From Bacillota bacterium (GTDB lineage Bacteria > Bacillota > Clostridia > Acetivibrionales > DSM-1351), in the NCBI GenBank assembly GCA_023415305.1, contig JAEZKZ010000041.1:1-51287 (forward strand): DNA of 51,287 bases, given 5' to 3'. Below are positions 1 to 8,362 of this stretch, piece after piece. Within the stretch, counting starts at the first letter, position 1; the number at the start of each line of letters is the position of its first letter. The notes under the pieces are model-generated. The model searched no databases, was not told the DNA's origin, and saw only the letters and a list, made by a program, of their open reading frames with translations. A program made the translations under genes and the position numbers.

Positions 1-2
1 AA

Positions 3-1223
3 TTGATATTAAAACAAACCCGACTCCAGAACAAACTTGATGAGCTTCTTCGGGTAATACAAAATTCAATATACTTGACGTTTATTCTTGGACAATCTGA
101 ATGGAATCCGGCAGGTACAAATTATAATTTTACATTTATAAAGGCTGAGTTTCCCCACCCTACGGGTGCAGAAAGAAGAAAAATCTGGGGGCAGCATAGC
201 GGACAGTATAGCTTGGATAATAATGTGGATTTGGACAAACTCTCTGAAAACTTCAGATTTACCCAGGGTCAGATAAAGACAGCACTCAAGCTCGGAGAAA
301 GCAGGGCTGTATGGAATAGTCCTGAAAGCGGTCTGATAGTCAACGATGACCTATATGATTCCTGTTATGCTCAATCCAATAAAAAGCTGGGGAAGTTAGC
401 AGCCAGAATCAAGGCACTTTATACAATGAAAATGCTTGTGTTGCCTGAGGAACAAATGGAACAGATGCAGGAAATATGCAACCAGGTGAAATACCGCTCA
501 CTGGTATATGAAAAATGGGGCTTTGAGAAAAGATTGTCACTTGGAAAGGGTTTGAATATTCTTTTTTCAGGTCCTCCCGGCAGCGGAAAAACAATGGCAG
601 CTGAAGTAATTGCAAATGAAATCGGCCTTGAAATCTACAAAATCGACGTATCTCAAGTGGTCAGCAAATATATTGGTGAAACCGAAAAAAATCTGGAGGA
701 AGTCTTTACTGAAGCCGAAACCTCAAACGCCATACTCTTTTTTGATGAGGCTGACGCCCTTTTTGGGAAACGTTCTGAAGTAAAGGATGCTCACGACAGA
801 TATGCAAATGTGGAAATAGGCTATTTGCTGCAAAGAATGGAAGAGTACGCTGGAATTGTGATTCTGGCTACCAATTTGAATCAAAATATAGATGAAGCGT
901 TTCTCAGAAGATTGCATTTCAATGTTACCTTCCCGTTCCCCGACAAGGAGCAGAGGAAACTGATATGGAAGGGCATCTTCCCGGCAGGTGCACCGGTTGA
1001 CAAAAATTTGGACTTTGAATTTTTGGCTGAAAAATTTGTTCTGGCCGGAGGAAATATTAAAAATATTGCTTTAAATGCGGCTTTTTATGCGGCCCATTCA
1101 TCCTGCAGCATAAGCATTAAGGAAATAATGCAGGCTGCAAAGCGGGAATACAAAAAACTGGGCAAGACATTTTTAATGTCCGATTATGCCCCATATTATC
1201 AACTTATTGAGGTGAAGAAATAA
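3..1223 (+). CDS. AAA+ ATPase of the contractile injection system (Afp15-like), 5' partial
   Basis: The reading frame is open to the left edge, so the true start lies outside; the TTG at 3 is only nominal. About 406 residues are visible. The AAA module has a Walker A motif GPPGSGKT near visible residue 190 and a Walker B motif ILFFDEADALFG near 245, followed by a sensor region (ILATNLNQNIDEAFLRR) with a likely arginine finger. The first ~110 residues (FPHPTGAERRKIW, then LSENFRFTQGQIKTAL) resemble the lid of an earlier AAA domain, so the whole protein probably has two ATPase domains, the first mostly off the window. eCIS loci nearly always encode such an ATPase, thought to remodel or assemble the particle. 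The next gene overlaps its stop codon by one base. The family call is firm; the exact role is inferred from context. Confidence 0.9.
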   Translation: MILKQTRLQNKLDELLRVIQNSIYLTFILGQSEWNPAGTNYNFTFIKAEFPHPTGAERRKIWGQHSGQYSLDNNVDLDKLSENFRFTQGQIKTALKLGESRAVWNSPESGLIVNDDLYDSCYAQSNKKLGKLAARIKALYTMKMLVLPEEQMEQMQEICNQVKYRSLVYEKWGFEKRLSLGKGLNILFSGPPGSGKTMAAEVIANEIGLEIYKIDVSQVVSKYIGETEKNLEEVFTEAETSNAILFFDEADALFGKRSEVKDAHDRYANVEIGYLLQRMEEYAGIVILATNLNQNIDEAFLRRLHFNVTFPFPDKEQRKLIWKGIFPAGAPVDKNLDFEFLAEKFVLAGGNIKNIALNAAFYAAHSSCSISIKEIMQAAKREYKKLGKTFLMSDYAPYYQLIEVKK

Positions 1224-1795
1224 TGGCTGTGGAATCACGTACAGTAATCAGAGACGTCAGTGCAAGCCTGAAAGCCCTGATTAAGGCAAATGTGCCTGAA
1301 CTAATGGATGACAGCTATATCAGCTTTGGATCTCCAAGCGATATAGATTCATCAAATATCAATTTATCAATGTGCTTATATTACCTTACTGAAAGTCCCA
1401 GTATGAGAAACAGTGAAAAAGAAGCTGTGGGAGATAGTGACAGGTTTTACAGTCCGCCTGCATACCTGGACTTGTTTTACTTAATGACGCCCTATGCTAA
1501 AGATAGGGATACAGAACTGCTCATACTTGGTAAGCTGTTTCAGCTGTTCCACGAACACGCAGTTCTCAGCGGAGATGATCTGAAAGGGAATCTTGCAGCC
1601 TGCGGTAACGAGAAAATAAGAATATCCTACAATAATTTATCCTTGCAGGATATAAAACAACTGTGGGAGGTGTTTCCAGGGAAACCGGCTAAGCTGAGTT
1701 TATCCTATCTGGTTTCTCCGGTAAGACTGCCTTCTGAAAAAATATTTACAATACCAAGAGTTCTTGAAAAAGATCTCAATGTTCACAGAATATAA
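1223..1795 (+). CDS. DUF4255 protein, tube/sheath terminator (Afp16/Pvc16-like)
   Basis: A 190-residue protein starting at the ATG that overlaps the ATPase stop (TAATG). The N-terminus (IRDVSASLKALIKANVPEL), the central LSMCLYYLTESPSMRN and the following PPAYLDLFYLMTPYA are typical of the DUF4255/Pvc16 N-terminal family. In AFP and PVC particles this protein caps the end of tube and sheath and fixes the particle end. The length is typical of the short, single-domain versions. Its position between ATPase and sheath fits an eCIS order in which terminator, sheath and tube are made together. The identification rests on sequence resemblance and gene order. Confidence 0.88.
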   Translation: MAVESRTVIRDVSASLKALIKANVPELMDDSYISFGSPSDIDSSNINLSMCLYYLTESPSMRNSEKEAVGDSDRFYSPPAYLDLFYLMTPYAKDRDTELLILGKLFQLFHEHAVLSGDDLKGNLAACGNEKIRISYNNLSLQDIKQLWEVFPGKPAKLSLSYLVSPVRLPSEKIFTIPRVLEKDLNVHRI

Positions 1796-1860
1796 GTTTT
1801 ATAGGTTCTGGAATAAACAAAAGGGACCATAAAAATCAGTTATAACAAGGAGGACTTGAA

Positions 1861-3405
1861 ATGCCAAATTATTTATCACCAGGGGTTTATGTAGAGGAAG
1901 TTTCCAGCGGAGTAAAGCCTATTGCCGGTGTAGGAACCGCAGTTGGTGCTTTTATCGGAATTGCAGAGAGAGGTGTAATCGGAAAAGCGGTATTGGTAAC
2001 AAATTGGAGCCAGTACGTTAATGAGTTTGGGGGTTTTTTACCGAATGCTTACCTTGCATATGCAGTTTACAATTTCTTTGCTGAAGGAGGAACATCCTGC
2101 TATGTAGTAAGAGCTGCTTCACCGGATGCAAAAAATGCGGTTGCGGTAGTAAAGGATACGTCAGGTGAGAACCTACTGCAAATAAGTGCCCGTTCGGAAG
2201 GCGACTGGGGTAACAGACTTTCCTTTACGGTTGAGGAGCCGTCTAATGGACAGTTAGCTGGATTTAAGCTGAATATCAAGTATAGTGAACTCGCTTCTTT
2301 CAGCGATGAGTATGTTGGTGAAGAGAAAGAGGGCGAGATAGTTGAAGTCTTCGACAATTTGCTTATATTCAATTGCGAAGAAAAGGTAAATGATATTTCA
2401 TCATTTGTTAAAGTAACACCATTGGTTGACCTTAAGGTACTGGAAAACCGTGATAAGAAGCCACAATATACCGAGAAGGACAAATCAGTAGATCTTGATA
2501 ATGGAGTTAATGGTATATCAATGGTTGAGTATCTTGATCCAACTAATAAACAAATCGGAATACATGCATTTGATGTCATTGATGATATCAATATTATGGC
2601 CGCTCCGGATATAGCAGACATGGTCGGAAGCCGTAACATTATTTTGGAAATGCTCAATTATTGTAGATTGAGAAAGGATTGCTTCTTTGTAGCCGATCCT
2701 CCGCACGGTTTATCACCACAGAATGTAAAGGACTTTAAAGAGGGAGCAGGAGCTTTTTCCGGTAATGCCTTCAATAGCTCTTATGGTGCACTGTATTACC
2801 CATGGGTATTCATCAATGATCCGCTGACAGGAAAGAAGAAGCTTATCCCGCCATCAGGTTCGGTGGTTGGTACTTATGCGTATGTTGATTCATCAAGGGG
2901 CGTTCACAAAGCTCCGGCTGGGACAACAGACGGTTATCTTGACACAGTTGTAGGAGTGGAAAAGATTGTAACCAAGGGTGAACAGGAACTTCTAAACCCT
3001 ATTGGAATAAATGTAATCCGTTCTCTGCCTGAAGGTATTTGCATCTGGGGAGCAAGAACCCTTTCTTCCGATGCTGAATGGAGATACATAAACATCAGAC
3101 GTTTAATGATGTATATAGAAGAATCAGTTGACAAGGGAAGCCAGTGGGTAGTATTTGAGCCCAACGAACCATCACTGTGGGGCAAAGTAAAGAGAAATCT
3201 TTCGGCTTTTCTGACAAGAGTTTGGAGAGATGGTGCTTTATATGGATCTACACCCGAAGAGGCATTCTTTGTTAAGGTGGATGAGGAAAACAATCCTCCT
3301 GCCGTAAGAGATGCAGGACAACTTGTAATCGAAGTTGGTATAGCTCCAGTTAAACCTGCAGAGTTTGTAATAATCAAAGTCAGCCAGAAGACGCTGACAA
3401 AATAA
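1861..3405 (+). CDS. Contractile tail sheath protein
   Basis: A 514-residue sheath subunit. The start (MPNYLSPGVYVEEVSSGVKP followed by a GVGTAVGAFIGIAERG segment) is the classic sheath N-terminus that forms the inter-subunit handshake. The C-terminal part (AEWRYINIRRLMMYIEESV, then VFEPNEPSLWGKVKRNLSAF) matches the conserved sheath core packed on the tube. Residues ~130-260 form a variable insertion. Only one sheath gene is present, whereas AFP/PVC have three, so a single protein probably builds the whole sheath. An AAGGAGG-type ribosome site precedes the ATG. Contraction of this sheath would drive the tube through the target envelope. Confidence 0.96.
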   Translation: MPNYLSPGVYVEEVSSGVKPIAGVGTAVGAFIGIAERGVIGKAVLVTNWSQYVNEFGGFLPNAYLAYAVYNFFAEGGTSCYVVRAASPDAKNAVAVVKDTSGENLLQISARSEGDWGNRLSFTVEEPSNGQLAGFKLNIKYSELASFSDEYVGEEKEGEIVEVFDNLLIFNCEEKVNDISSFVKVTPLVDLKVLENRDKKPQYTEKDKSVDLDNGVNGISMVEYLDPTNKQIGIHAFDVIDDINIMAAPDIADMVGSRNIILEMLNYCRLRKDCFFVADPPHGLSPQNVKDFKEGAGAFSGNAFNSSYGALYYPWVFINDPLTGKKKLIPPSGSVVGTYAYVDSSRGVHKAPAGTTDGYLDTVVGVEKIVTKGEQELLNPIGINVIRSLPEGICIWGARTLSSDAEWRYINIRRLMMYIEESVDKGSQWVVFEPNEPSLWGKVKRNLSAFLTRVWRDGALYGSTPEEAFFVKVDEENNPPAVRDAGQLVIEVGIAPVKPAEFVIIKVSQKTLTK

Positions 3406-3426
3406 CAACAGAGAGGAGATTAAACA

Positions 3427-3870
3427 ATGGCTACAGGTAAAAGAATTGATCCATATAGAAATTTTAGATTCAGAGTTGTTATCGATGGCATACAAATAGC
3501 GGCCTTTTCTGATGCTACAATTCCAGATGTATCAACAGAAGCTGTTGAATACAGGGAGGGTACCGATGCCCCCCATTCCAGAAAATTGTCGGGCCTTACA
3601 AAATTCGGTAATGTCACACTTAAAAGAGGTCTTACCGATTCAATGGAATTATACAACTGGCGTAAAGCGGTTGTGCAGAAGGGCGCGCTCAATAACAGAA
3701 AGAGTTTATCCATTATTCTGGTGGATGAAGAAGGAAATGAAAAAGCTCAATGGGATATTGTTGAGGCATGGCCTATAAAATACGATGTCAGCGCATTGAG
3801 TGCAAAAGGTAATGAAGTCAGTGTCGAATCAATAGAAATGGCACATGAAGGAATTACAAGAGTTAAATAA
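3427..3870 (+). CDS. Inner tube protein 1 (gp19-like)
   Basis: A 147-residue tube subunit of the T4 gp19/Hcp-like family. The hallmarks are DPYRNFRFRVVIDG at the N-terminus, EYREGTDAPHSRKLSGLTKF in the middle, then VTLKRGLTDSMELYNWR and the closing ESIEMAHEGITRV. A GAGAGGAG ribosome site lies just upstream, 21 bases after the sheath stop, so it is co-expressed with sheath. A second, diverged tube protein is encoded at 4826. In AFP-type particles one such protein (Afp1) builds most of the tube and the other (Afp5) contacts the baseplate; I infer that this sheath-adjacent copy is the main tube. Confidence 0.95.
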   Translation: MATGKRIDPYRNFRFRVVIDGIQIAAFSDATIPDVSTEAVEYREGTDAPHSRKLSGLTKFGNVTLKRGLTDSMELYNWRKAVVQKGALNNRKSLSIILVDEEGNEKAQWDIVEAWPIKYDVSALSAKGNEVSVESIEMAHEGITRVK

Positions 3871-4150
3871 GATACCTAAGTTTTTTTGATAAGTTTTTTG
3901 ATAAGTTTTTCTGAGGAGCATTTTATGGAGGATATTGAATTGATAACATCCTTTCAAAAATTATAGATATAAGGTATCAGGTCATATTCAATAGTCGTTC
4001 ATCAGGCTTCTCGAAGAGCCCCCTAAAAAGAAAAGCTTGGTTCAAAAATTTTGCAGCCCTCCAGTTCAACCCATGGAGGGCACTGCAAAATACCTGTAAG
4101 GATTACTTTCCTTGTACGAATGATTTTTATTAAAAGTGAGGTTAACAATA
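3871..4150 (+). other. 280-bp gap after the tube gene, with an imperfect hairpin
   Basis: No gene is recognisable here. A T-rich run with a repeated TTTTTTGATAAG unit lies at 3879-3910. A tiny frame with a ribosome-like GAGGAG (3925-3966, MEDIELITSFQKL) is probably noise or the relic of a lost gene. An imperfect hairpin has arms at 4049-4063 and 4074-4090 with a 2-base bulge. It is not followed by a clear T run, so it is more likely an mRNA processing or stabilising structure separating the abundant sheath/tube message from the downstream genes than a full terminator. Confidence 0.4.
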
Positions 4151-4519
4151 ATGGATTTTTTACAGACAGAATTTAATTTTACTCTGCCAAAAGGATATAT
4201 AGATGAAACAGGTACCGTACATAAACAGGGAATTATGAGACTGGCCACAGCAGCTGACGAGATAATGCCCCTGCGAGATGCAAGAGTGCAGCAAAATCCG
4301 GCATATCTGACCGTTATACTGCTTTCGAGAGTTGTAACAAGTCTTGGAACACTGAAAATGATTACACCAAGAGTGATTGAGGAAATGTATACCTCTGATT
4401 TTTCATACTTGCAGGAGTTATATAACAGAATTAATCTGAACGGTGCAAATATCATAAAAACGAAATGTCCCAAATGTGATCATAGCTTTGAGATTGAGGC
4501 TGAGACGCTGGGGGAATAG
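4151..4519 (+). CDS. Tail assembly chaperone-like protein (Mu gp41-like), upstream half
   Basis: A 122-residue protein. The ATG at 4151 is chosen because GTGAGG sits nine bases upstream; a GTG at 4136 would lengthen it by five residues. It begins MDFLQTEFNFTLPKGYIDE, continues with MRLATAADEIMPLRD and ends with a zinc-knuckle-like KCPKCDH motif. The layout fits the phage tail-assembly chaperone proteins (Mu gp41/P2 gpE type) found in many eCIS loci between the two tube genes. The last codons, CTG GGG GAA TAG, overlap the start of a conserved downstream frame that lacks its own start codon. I think a fraction of ribosomes shift by -1 here to make a longer product, as in lambda G/GT. Confidence 0.8.
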   Translation: MDFLQTEFNFTLPKGYIDETGTVHKQGIMRLATAADEIMPLRDARVQQNPAYLTVILLSRVVTSLGTLKMITPRVIEEMYTSDFSYLQELYNRINLNGANIIKTKCPKCDHSFEIEAETLGE

Positions 4520-4701
4520 CCGGCTACCCTCTCGACCGCCTCTACGAGGAGGTAGCCTTTTTATCCTATTACCTGCACTGGGATTATAAAACGGTAATGG
4601 GTCTGGAACACTTTGAGAGAGGACGCTGGTGCAAGGAAGTCAGCCAAATTAACAACAAACTAAATGGAGAAGAGTCAGAAAAAGATTTCTTTGAGGTCTA
4701 G
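4504..4701 (+). CDS. DUF6760-like frame without a start codon; likely made by -1 frameshift
   Basis: This frame is open from 4504 to the TAG at 4699-4701. From GCC at 4519 it encodes AGYPLDRLYEEVAFL, then SYYLHWDYKTVMGLEHFERG and RWCKEVSQINNKLN. The pattern GYPxDRLYEEVAxxxYHxHW...LEHxxRxRW is what I recall of the ~60-residue DUF6760 proteins of eCIS loci. No ATG, GTG or TTG lies between the upstream in-frame stop (4501-4503) and the conserved block; the first ATG is internal (VMGL) and would remove its most conserved part. The frame is -1 relative to the upstream gene. A slip on the GGG codon at 4511-4513 would give a fused protein of about 183 residues (4151-4701). Use of the ATA at 4516 as a start is possible but unusual. 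Confidence 0.75.
   Translation, partial: DAGGIAGYPLDRLYEEVAFLSYYLHWDYKTVMGLEHFERGRWCKEVSQINNKLNGEESEKDFFEV
4510..4557 (+). promoter_or_regulatory. Candidate -1 programmed frameshift signal
   Basis: A run of five G followed by AA (4510-4516) sits one codon before the TAG stop of the upstream frame. The tRNA on GGG (4511-4513) can re-pair perfectly with GGG at 4510-4512. Five bases after this site a stem begins: arm GGCTACC (4522-4528) pairs with GGTAGCC (4551-4557), and after a mismatch a second five-base stem (4530-4534 with 4545-4549, one G-T wobble) closes a ten-base loop. Slippery run, nearby stop and a hairpin at the usual spacing are the three parts of a -1 signal. The A-site codon does not re-pair well, so efficiency is unknown. 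Confidence 0.6.
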
Positions 4702-4825
4702 GAATATATATAGCTTTGACATAGATTACTGATTGAAACAAGTAAAATTTGACAACTGTCTCGTAGAGAGAATGAACTCAAACAATTGAGCGTATCGAAT
4801 TTTCTTGAGGTTTAGGAGGGTTACC

Positions 4826-5302
4826 ATGGCTTATAAAATGGTTAATGTAGAACAGAGAAGAACCTGGGTTCCTGGAAACAGACAGGATCCATACCTTGCC
4901 TTTAACTTTGTAGTTGAAATAGACGGAGTCACCGTCGGCGGTTTCACTGATGTTTCGGGCTTAAGCATAGAAACCCAGGTTGAAAGAAAAACCTTTGGAG
5001 GAGAGAATCATAAGGAATATGCGTTTCTGACACAAACAAAATATAGTGATATAACGCTGAAACATGGAGTAACATGTGATGATTACCTATGGAACTGGTA
5101 TCATCGGGTAGTCAACGGAATTATAACCAGAAAAAACGGCTCGATTTGTCTGCTTGATCATACAGGTAACCCCAGCATATGGTGGGACTTTTTGGAGGCG
5201 TGTCCTATCAAATGGGAAGGGCCGACTTTTAGTGCCGGCAGCAGTGCTATAGCTGCTGAAAGTATCGTATTAACACATAATGGAATACAGATGCATAGAT
5301 AA
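4826..5302 (+). CDS. Inner tube protein 2 (gp19-like, Afp5-type)
   Basis: A 158-residue protein; the ATG at 4826 follows AGGAGGG at 4814-4820. An upstream frame extension has no ribosome site. DPYLAFNFVVEIDGVTVGGF, then the FTDVSGLSIET block and the end IAAESIVLTHNGIQ mark it as a gp19-family tube protein. It is clearly diverged from the first tube protein at 3427. In AFP/PVC the second tube protein forms the ring that joins tube to baseplate hub; its place directly before the baseplate genes agrees with this. The 124 bases before it contain two TTGACA-like boxes but no convincing -10, so I do not call a promoter. Confidence 0.93.
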   Translation: MAYKMVNVEQRRTWVPGNRQDPYLAFNFVVEIDGVTVGGFTDVSGLSIETQVERKTFGGENHKEYAFLTQTKYSDITLKHGVTCDDYLWNWYHRVVNGIITRKNGSICLLDHTGNPSIWWDFLEACPIKWEGPTFSAGSSAIAAESIVLTHNGIQMHR

Positions 5303-5305
5303 GTT

Positions 5306-6694
5306 ATGAATATAATGAATATACAAAAAATCAAGCCGGCAACAAAAAAAAGCCTACTGTGTACAAATCAGGTAAATAAAATATTTGCAGAAAAATTAAT
5401 TGAGAAATACCGTACTGTGAGATTGCGGGGGCAATTTGGTACATTAGTTTTCAGAATAGTTCAAAAAGAAGCTAAAAAGTCGGATGAATATTCAAAAGAC
5501 AATTTATCCAAAACCATAAATAATAGCAATTGGTTTGTAAAAGAATACAAACCTGTTATAAAGCTTTTAGTCGGAAGGAAAGAGCAGATAACCTTAAGAA
5601 CAATCCGGGAAAAGTCGGTTCCACTATACATATATAGAGAAAAGCCCCGGCTTGTACCTGTAGTTTTCAGGGAAAAACGAGGGGAGTACGGTAAGACAGC
5701 TGAAACTGAATATAAAGAATTTTTCAGTTCTCACCACATTATTGGTTCAAAGAGCAGCAAATATGAACATGAATCAGCAGGTAATGATACTGAATCCCGA
5801 ACCACCGGTTTGCAGTATCCCCGTAAGGAATTTAAAGAGAAGATATCCTTCAATCATTTGCTGCAGCCGGATAATAGAATATTACAACAAAGTTCAACAG
5901 CACAGGAATTTATATACCACTATAATAATGAAATAAGTGTTAATAATACTACAAAGATACATCACACAAACTTGCCTTCAACATCTCAGCATATCAAAAC
6001 AGGAGTACCGCACACCTTTGGAAAAACATCCGAACCATCATTTGGTGCAGAAACCCAAAAAAAGCAGACTGGCAATAATCAAAAACTGAATGAGATCATA
6101 TTGGATAATATGCAGCCAGAAATGTTGCTTAGAACTATTATACCTAGGGAGCATAATTTCATTATCAAAAAATATCAGGATATAAATCAGTTTTCAAAGC
6201 TCTATTCAAACATTTATACATTAAATAGAAATATGAGAGTACAGGTTGAAGAGAAACAGCATAACATGACTGGAAATAAATCCAGGCAGCTGACCGGTAC
6301 CGACGTTAAAACTGAAACCTTGCAGAAGGAGCTGGAATATTTGGCAGCTCCCAAGTTAAACAAGCTACGGGAAAAGCAAGACCAGGTATATATTGATAAC
6401 CCAATTCCCATGGCAATACACAAAAAAATAACCGGACACATACCCAAGAGTAAGGATTCCGGATTAATACTGTATAAACCCAAACAAGAAAAACCTCGCA
6501 GAACAGAAGAACAGAAGCCCCCAGACATATTGTCTGGACCTGGCGAGGTTTGCACAAAAGCTGTTACTTCCTCAAAACCCGTAAAAGTATCACTTGCAGA
6601 TAATCCAGAGGAGGTAAGCCTGATTGCCGAAAAGGTTTACGGCATTATTGAGAAAAGACTGGAAATTCAAAAAGATCGGAGGGGTCTTAGATAA
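5306..6694 (+). CDS. Disordered eCIS-associated protein of unknown function
   Basis: A 462-residue protein between tube 2 and the LysM gene. It starts four bases after the tube 2 stop, and its TAA overlaps the next ATG. I recognise no folded domain in the bulk. It is rich in Lys, Glu, Gln, Asn, Thr and Pro, with no signal peptide or membrane segment, and looks disordered. The extreme C-terminus is different: VSLIAEKVYGIIEKRLEIQK ending in DRRGLR is a probable amphipathic helix. As I recall, proteins at this locus position in other eCIS clusters often end in a similar helix finishing with RRGL. It may be a baseplate linker or an unusual tape measure, but no long hydrophobic helix supports the latter. 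Confidence 0.7.
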   Translation: MNIMNIQKIKPATKKSLLCTNQVNKIFAEKLIEKYRTVRLRGQFGTLVFRIVQKEAKKSDEYSKDNLSKTINNSNWFVKEYKPVIKLLVGRKEQITLRTIREKSVPLYIYREKPRLVPVVFREKRGEYGKTAETEYKEFFSSHHIIGSKSSKYEHESAGNDTESRTTGLQYPRKEFKEKISFNHLLQPDNRILQQSSTAQEFIYHYNNEISVNNTTKIHHTNLPSTSQHIKTGVPHTFGKTSEPSFGAETQKKQTGNNQKLNEIILDNMQPEMLLRTIIPREHNFIIKKYQDINQFSKLYSNIYTLNRNMRVQVEEKQHNMTGNKSRQLTGTDVKTETLQKELEYLAAPKLNKLREKQDQVYIDNPIPMAIHKKITGHIPKSKDSGLILYKPKQEKPRRTEEQKPPDILSGPGEVCTKAVTSSKPVKVSLADNPEEVSLIAEKVYGIIEKRLEIQKDRRGLR

Positions 6695-7308
6695 TGGCAC
6701 AGAAGGCGCAAATAGTTCCACAGGATTTAAAGGGTGCAGCACCAATATCTGTCATGTTTAATCCAAATGAGTACACAGTATCCTATGAGGCAAAGTATAC
6801 CGGGGAAAATGACAAAAAGCAGTTTGTACGGACTACCACTCCTGAGTTTAAAGTAACACTATTTTACGACACCTATGAAAAGCGTAAAAATGTAAAGCTT
6901 GAAACCTTAAAAATCACCAACCTGCTTTCTCCAAAGGTTGCAGGTAAAAACACAAAAAAGCCCCCGTTATGCCTCTTTATTTGGGGTGAGTTTAAATACC
7001 TGGGTGTACTGACTAGAATTGAACAAAAGTTTACCATGTTTTTAGAAGACGGTACTCCTGTGAGATCACTGCTGGATGTAACTTTTATATCAGAAGAATC
7101 TCAAAAGCAAATGGAAATCGCCGAGGGAAGAGAGGCCTGCAGAAAGCTATGGATAGTAAAGAGCGGTGACAGGCTGGATTTAATAGCGAAAGAGGCTCTT
7201 AAAGATCCTTTGAAATGGAGGATAATTGCTGAGGCCAATAAAATAACCAATCCCTTCGGATTCCCCGATAAAAACGACTTCGGAAGGACTCTGGTTATAC
7301 CGGATTAG
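6694..7308 (+). CDS. LysM-containing baseplate protein (Afp7/gp53-like)
   Basis: A 204-residue protein. The N-terminal part (ISVMFNPNEYTVSYEAKY) is the CIS tube-associated domain, and the C-terminal ~55 residues (LWIVKSGDRLDLIAKEALKD then PLKWRIIAEANKI) form a LysM domain ending in LVIPD. In AFP-type particles this protein caps the hub and joins it to the tube; the LysM fold is structural here and need not bind peptidoglycan. The ATG overlaps the previous stop, which suggests translational coupling with the disordered protein upstream. The length and domain order are normal for the family. Confidence 0.93.
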   Translation: MAQKAQIVPQDLKGAAPISVMFNPNEYTVSYEAKYTGENDKKQFVRTTTPEFKVTLFYDTYEKRKNVKLETLKITNLLSPKVAGKNTKKPPLCLFIWGEFKYLGVLTRIEQKFTMFLEDGTPVRSLLDVTFISEESQKQMEIAEGREACRKLWIVKSGDRLDLIAKEALKDPLKWRIIAEANKITNPFGFPDKNDFGRTLVIPD

Positions 7309-7321
7309 GGTGATTTAAGAT

Positions 7322-8362
7322 ATGGGCAGTGTTGCAAACTATAAAATAAAGCTAAATGGTACTGATTTTCCCAGTGAATTAATGAGTGCTGTTGAAGGGG
7401 TAACCTTTGAAGATGAGATTAATTTGCCTGCTATGTTCTCAATTAAGCTGAATATGGTAGACAATACAAACGGAAAATGGCGTGGGATAGATCTGAAAAC
7501 CTTTAAACCGGGAGATAAAATAACTCTGTCAATGGGCCTTGATAAGGTAGAACCCATGATCACCGGTGAAATAACCTCTATGGAATTAAATCTTTGTGAG
7601 CACTCAATATTGGAAATAAGAGGTTATGACTTTCTACACAAACTTCGCATGGGAACCAGAAACAAGGTGTATACAAAGAAAAAAGACAGTGAAATTGCAA
7701 GTGATATAGCTAAGGAGCATGGGTTGTCAGCGCAGGTAGATGATACAAAAACAATTTACCCTTATATTTTTCAAAATAATCTGAGCAATTATGAGTTCTT
7801 ATTAAAAAGAGCCGCATATCTGGATTATGAACTATATGCAGAAGACAAAAAAATGTATTTTGTCAAATCCCGCGCAGCTAAAGCAGCTTCACTGCCGGAT
7901 TTCACGTATAAAAAGGATTTTGAGGAATTAACACTTGAGCTAAGGACATTAACACGGGGAAGCCAGGTGGTTGTTCGTGGCTGGGATATAAAAGAGAAGA
8001 AGGAAATTGAGGCTAAGGCAAAAAAAGGCGATGAAACTACAAAAATGGACGGAAAGGAATCAGGCTTTGAAATTGCATCAAAATTAATTGAAGAGTCTCC
8101 TACTGCTTTTTGGGTTGAGAATCTTATTGATCAGAATGAAGCTCAAATTGCAGCCAAAGCCGCCTATAACAGCCTCTTGAAAGAATTTATAACCGGGCAG
8201 GGAAAATGCTATGGAAATTCCTTGGTCAGAGCAGGAAAGTCAGTTAAGCTGTTGGGGATGGATGAACGTTTTACAGGAAGCTATTATATTGTATCAACTA
8301 TTCACAACATTGATCAGACGGGATATACAACTATATTCAAGGTTAAGAGGACTGGAATATGA
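7322..8362 (+). CDS. Baseplate hub protein (gp27-like, phage late control D family)
   Basis: A 346-residue hub. The N-terminal VEGVTFEDEINLPAMFSIKL and PGDKITLSMGLDKVEPMITG blocks, the middle GYDFLHKLRMGTRNKVYTKK and YPYIFQNNLSNYEFLLKRAA, and the end of the form YYIVSTIHNIDQTGYTTIFK are typical of gp27/late-control D proteins. It corresponds to the first half of a VgrG. In AFP/PVC the hub and spike are fused in one Afp8/VgrG protein; here they are two genes whose stop and start overlap (ATGA at 8359-8362). It probably forms a trimer under the tube and carries the spike. Confidence 0.93.
   Translation: MGSVANYKIKLNGTDFPSELMSAVEGVTFEDEINLPAMFSIKLNMVDNTNGKWRGIDLKTFKPGDKITLSMGLDKVEPMITGEITSMELNLCEHSILEIRGYDFLHKLRMGTRNKVYTKKKDSEIASDIAKEHGLSAQVDDTKTIYPYIFQNNLSNYEFLLKRAAYLDYELYAEDKKMYFVKSRAAKAASLPDFTYKKDFEELTLELRTLTRGSQVVVRGWDIKEKKEIEAKAKKGDETTKMDGKESGFEIASKLIEESPTAFWVENLIDQNEAQIAAKAAYNSLLKEFITGQGKCYGNSLVRAGKSVKLLGMDERFTGSYYIVSTIHNIDQTGYTTIFKVKRTGI

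Noticed and set aside
3925..3966. 13-codon open frame with GAGGAG upstream
   Set aside because: Too short, no repeat or homolog visible, and the gap shows other signs of decay.
4522..4562. Hairpin followed by five T read as an intrinsic terminator
   Set aside because: It lies inside a conserved coding frame (VAFL codons make the T run) and in the middle of an operon, so a frameshift-stimulating role fits better. Partial termination is not excluded.
4504..4701. Frame break taken as a sequencing error or pseudogene
   Set aside because: Both halves are conserved-looking, the second matches a known short family, and the overlap carries a slippery run plus hairpin.
4717..4780. Inner promoter before the second tube gene
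   Set aside because: Two TTGACA-like boxes are present but neither has an acceptable -10 at 16-18 bases.
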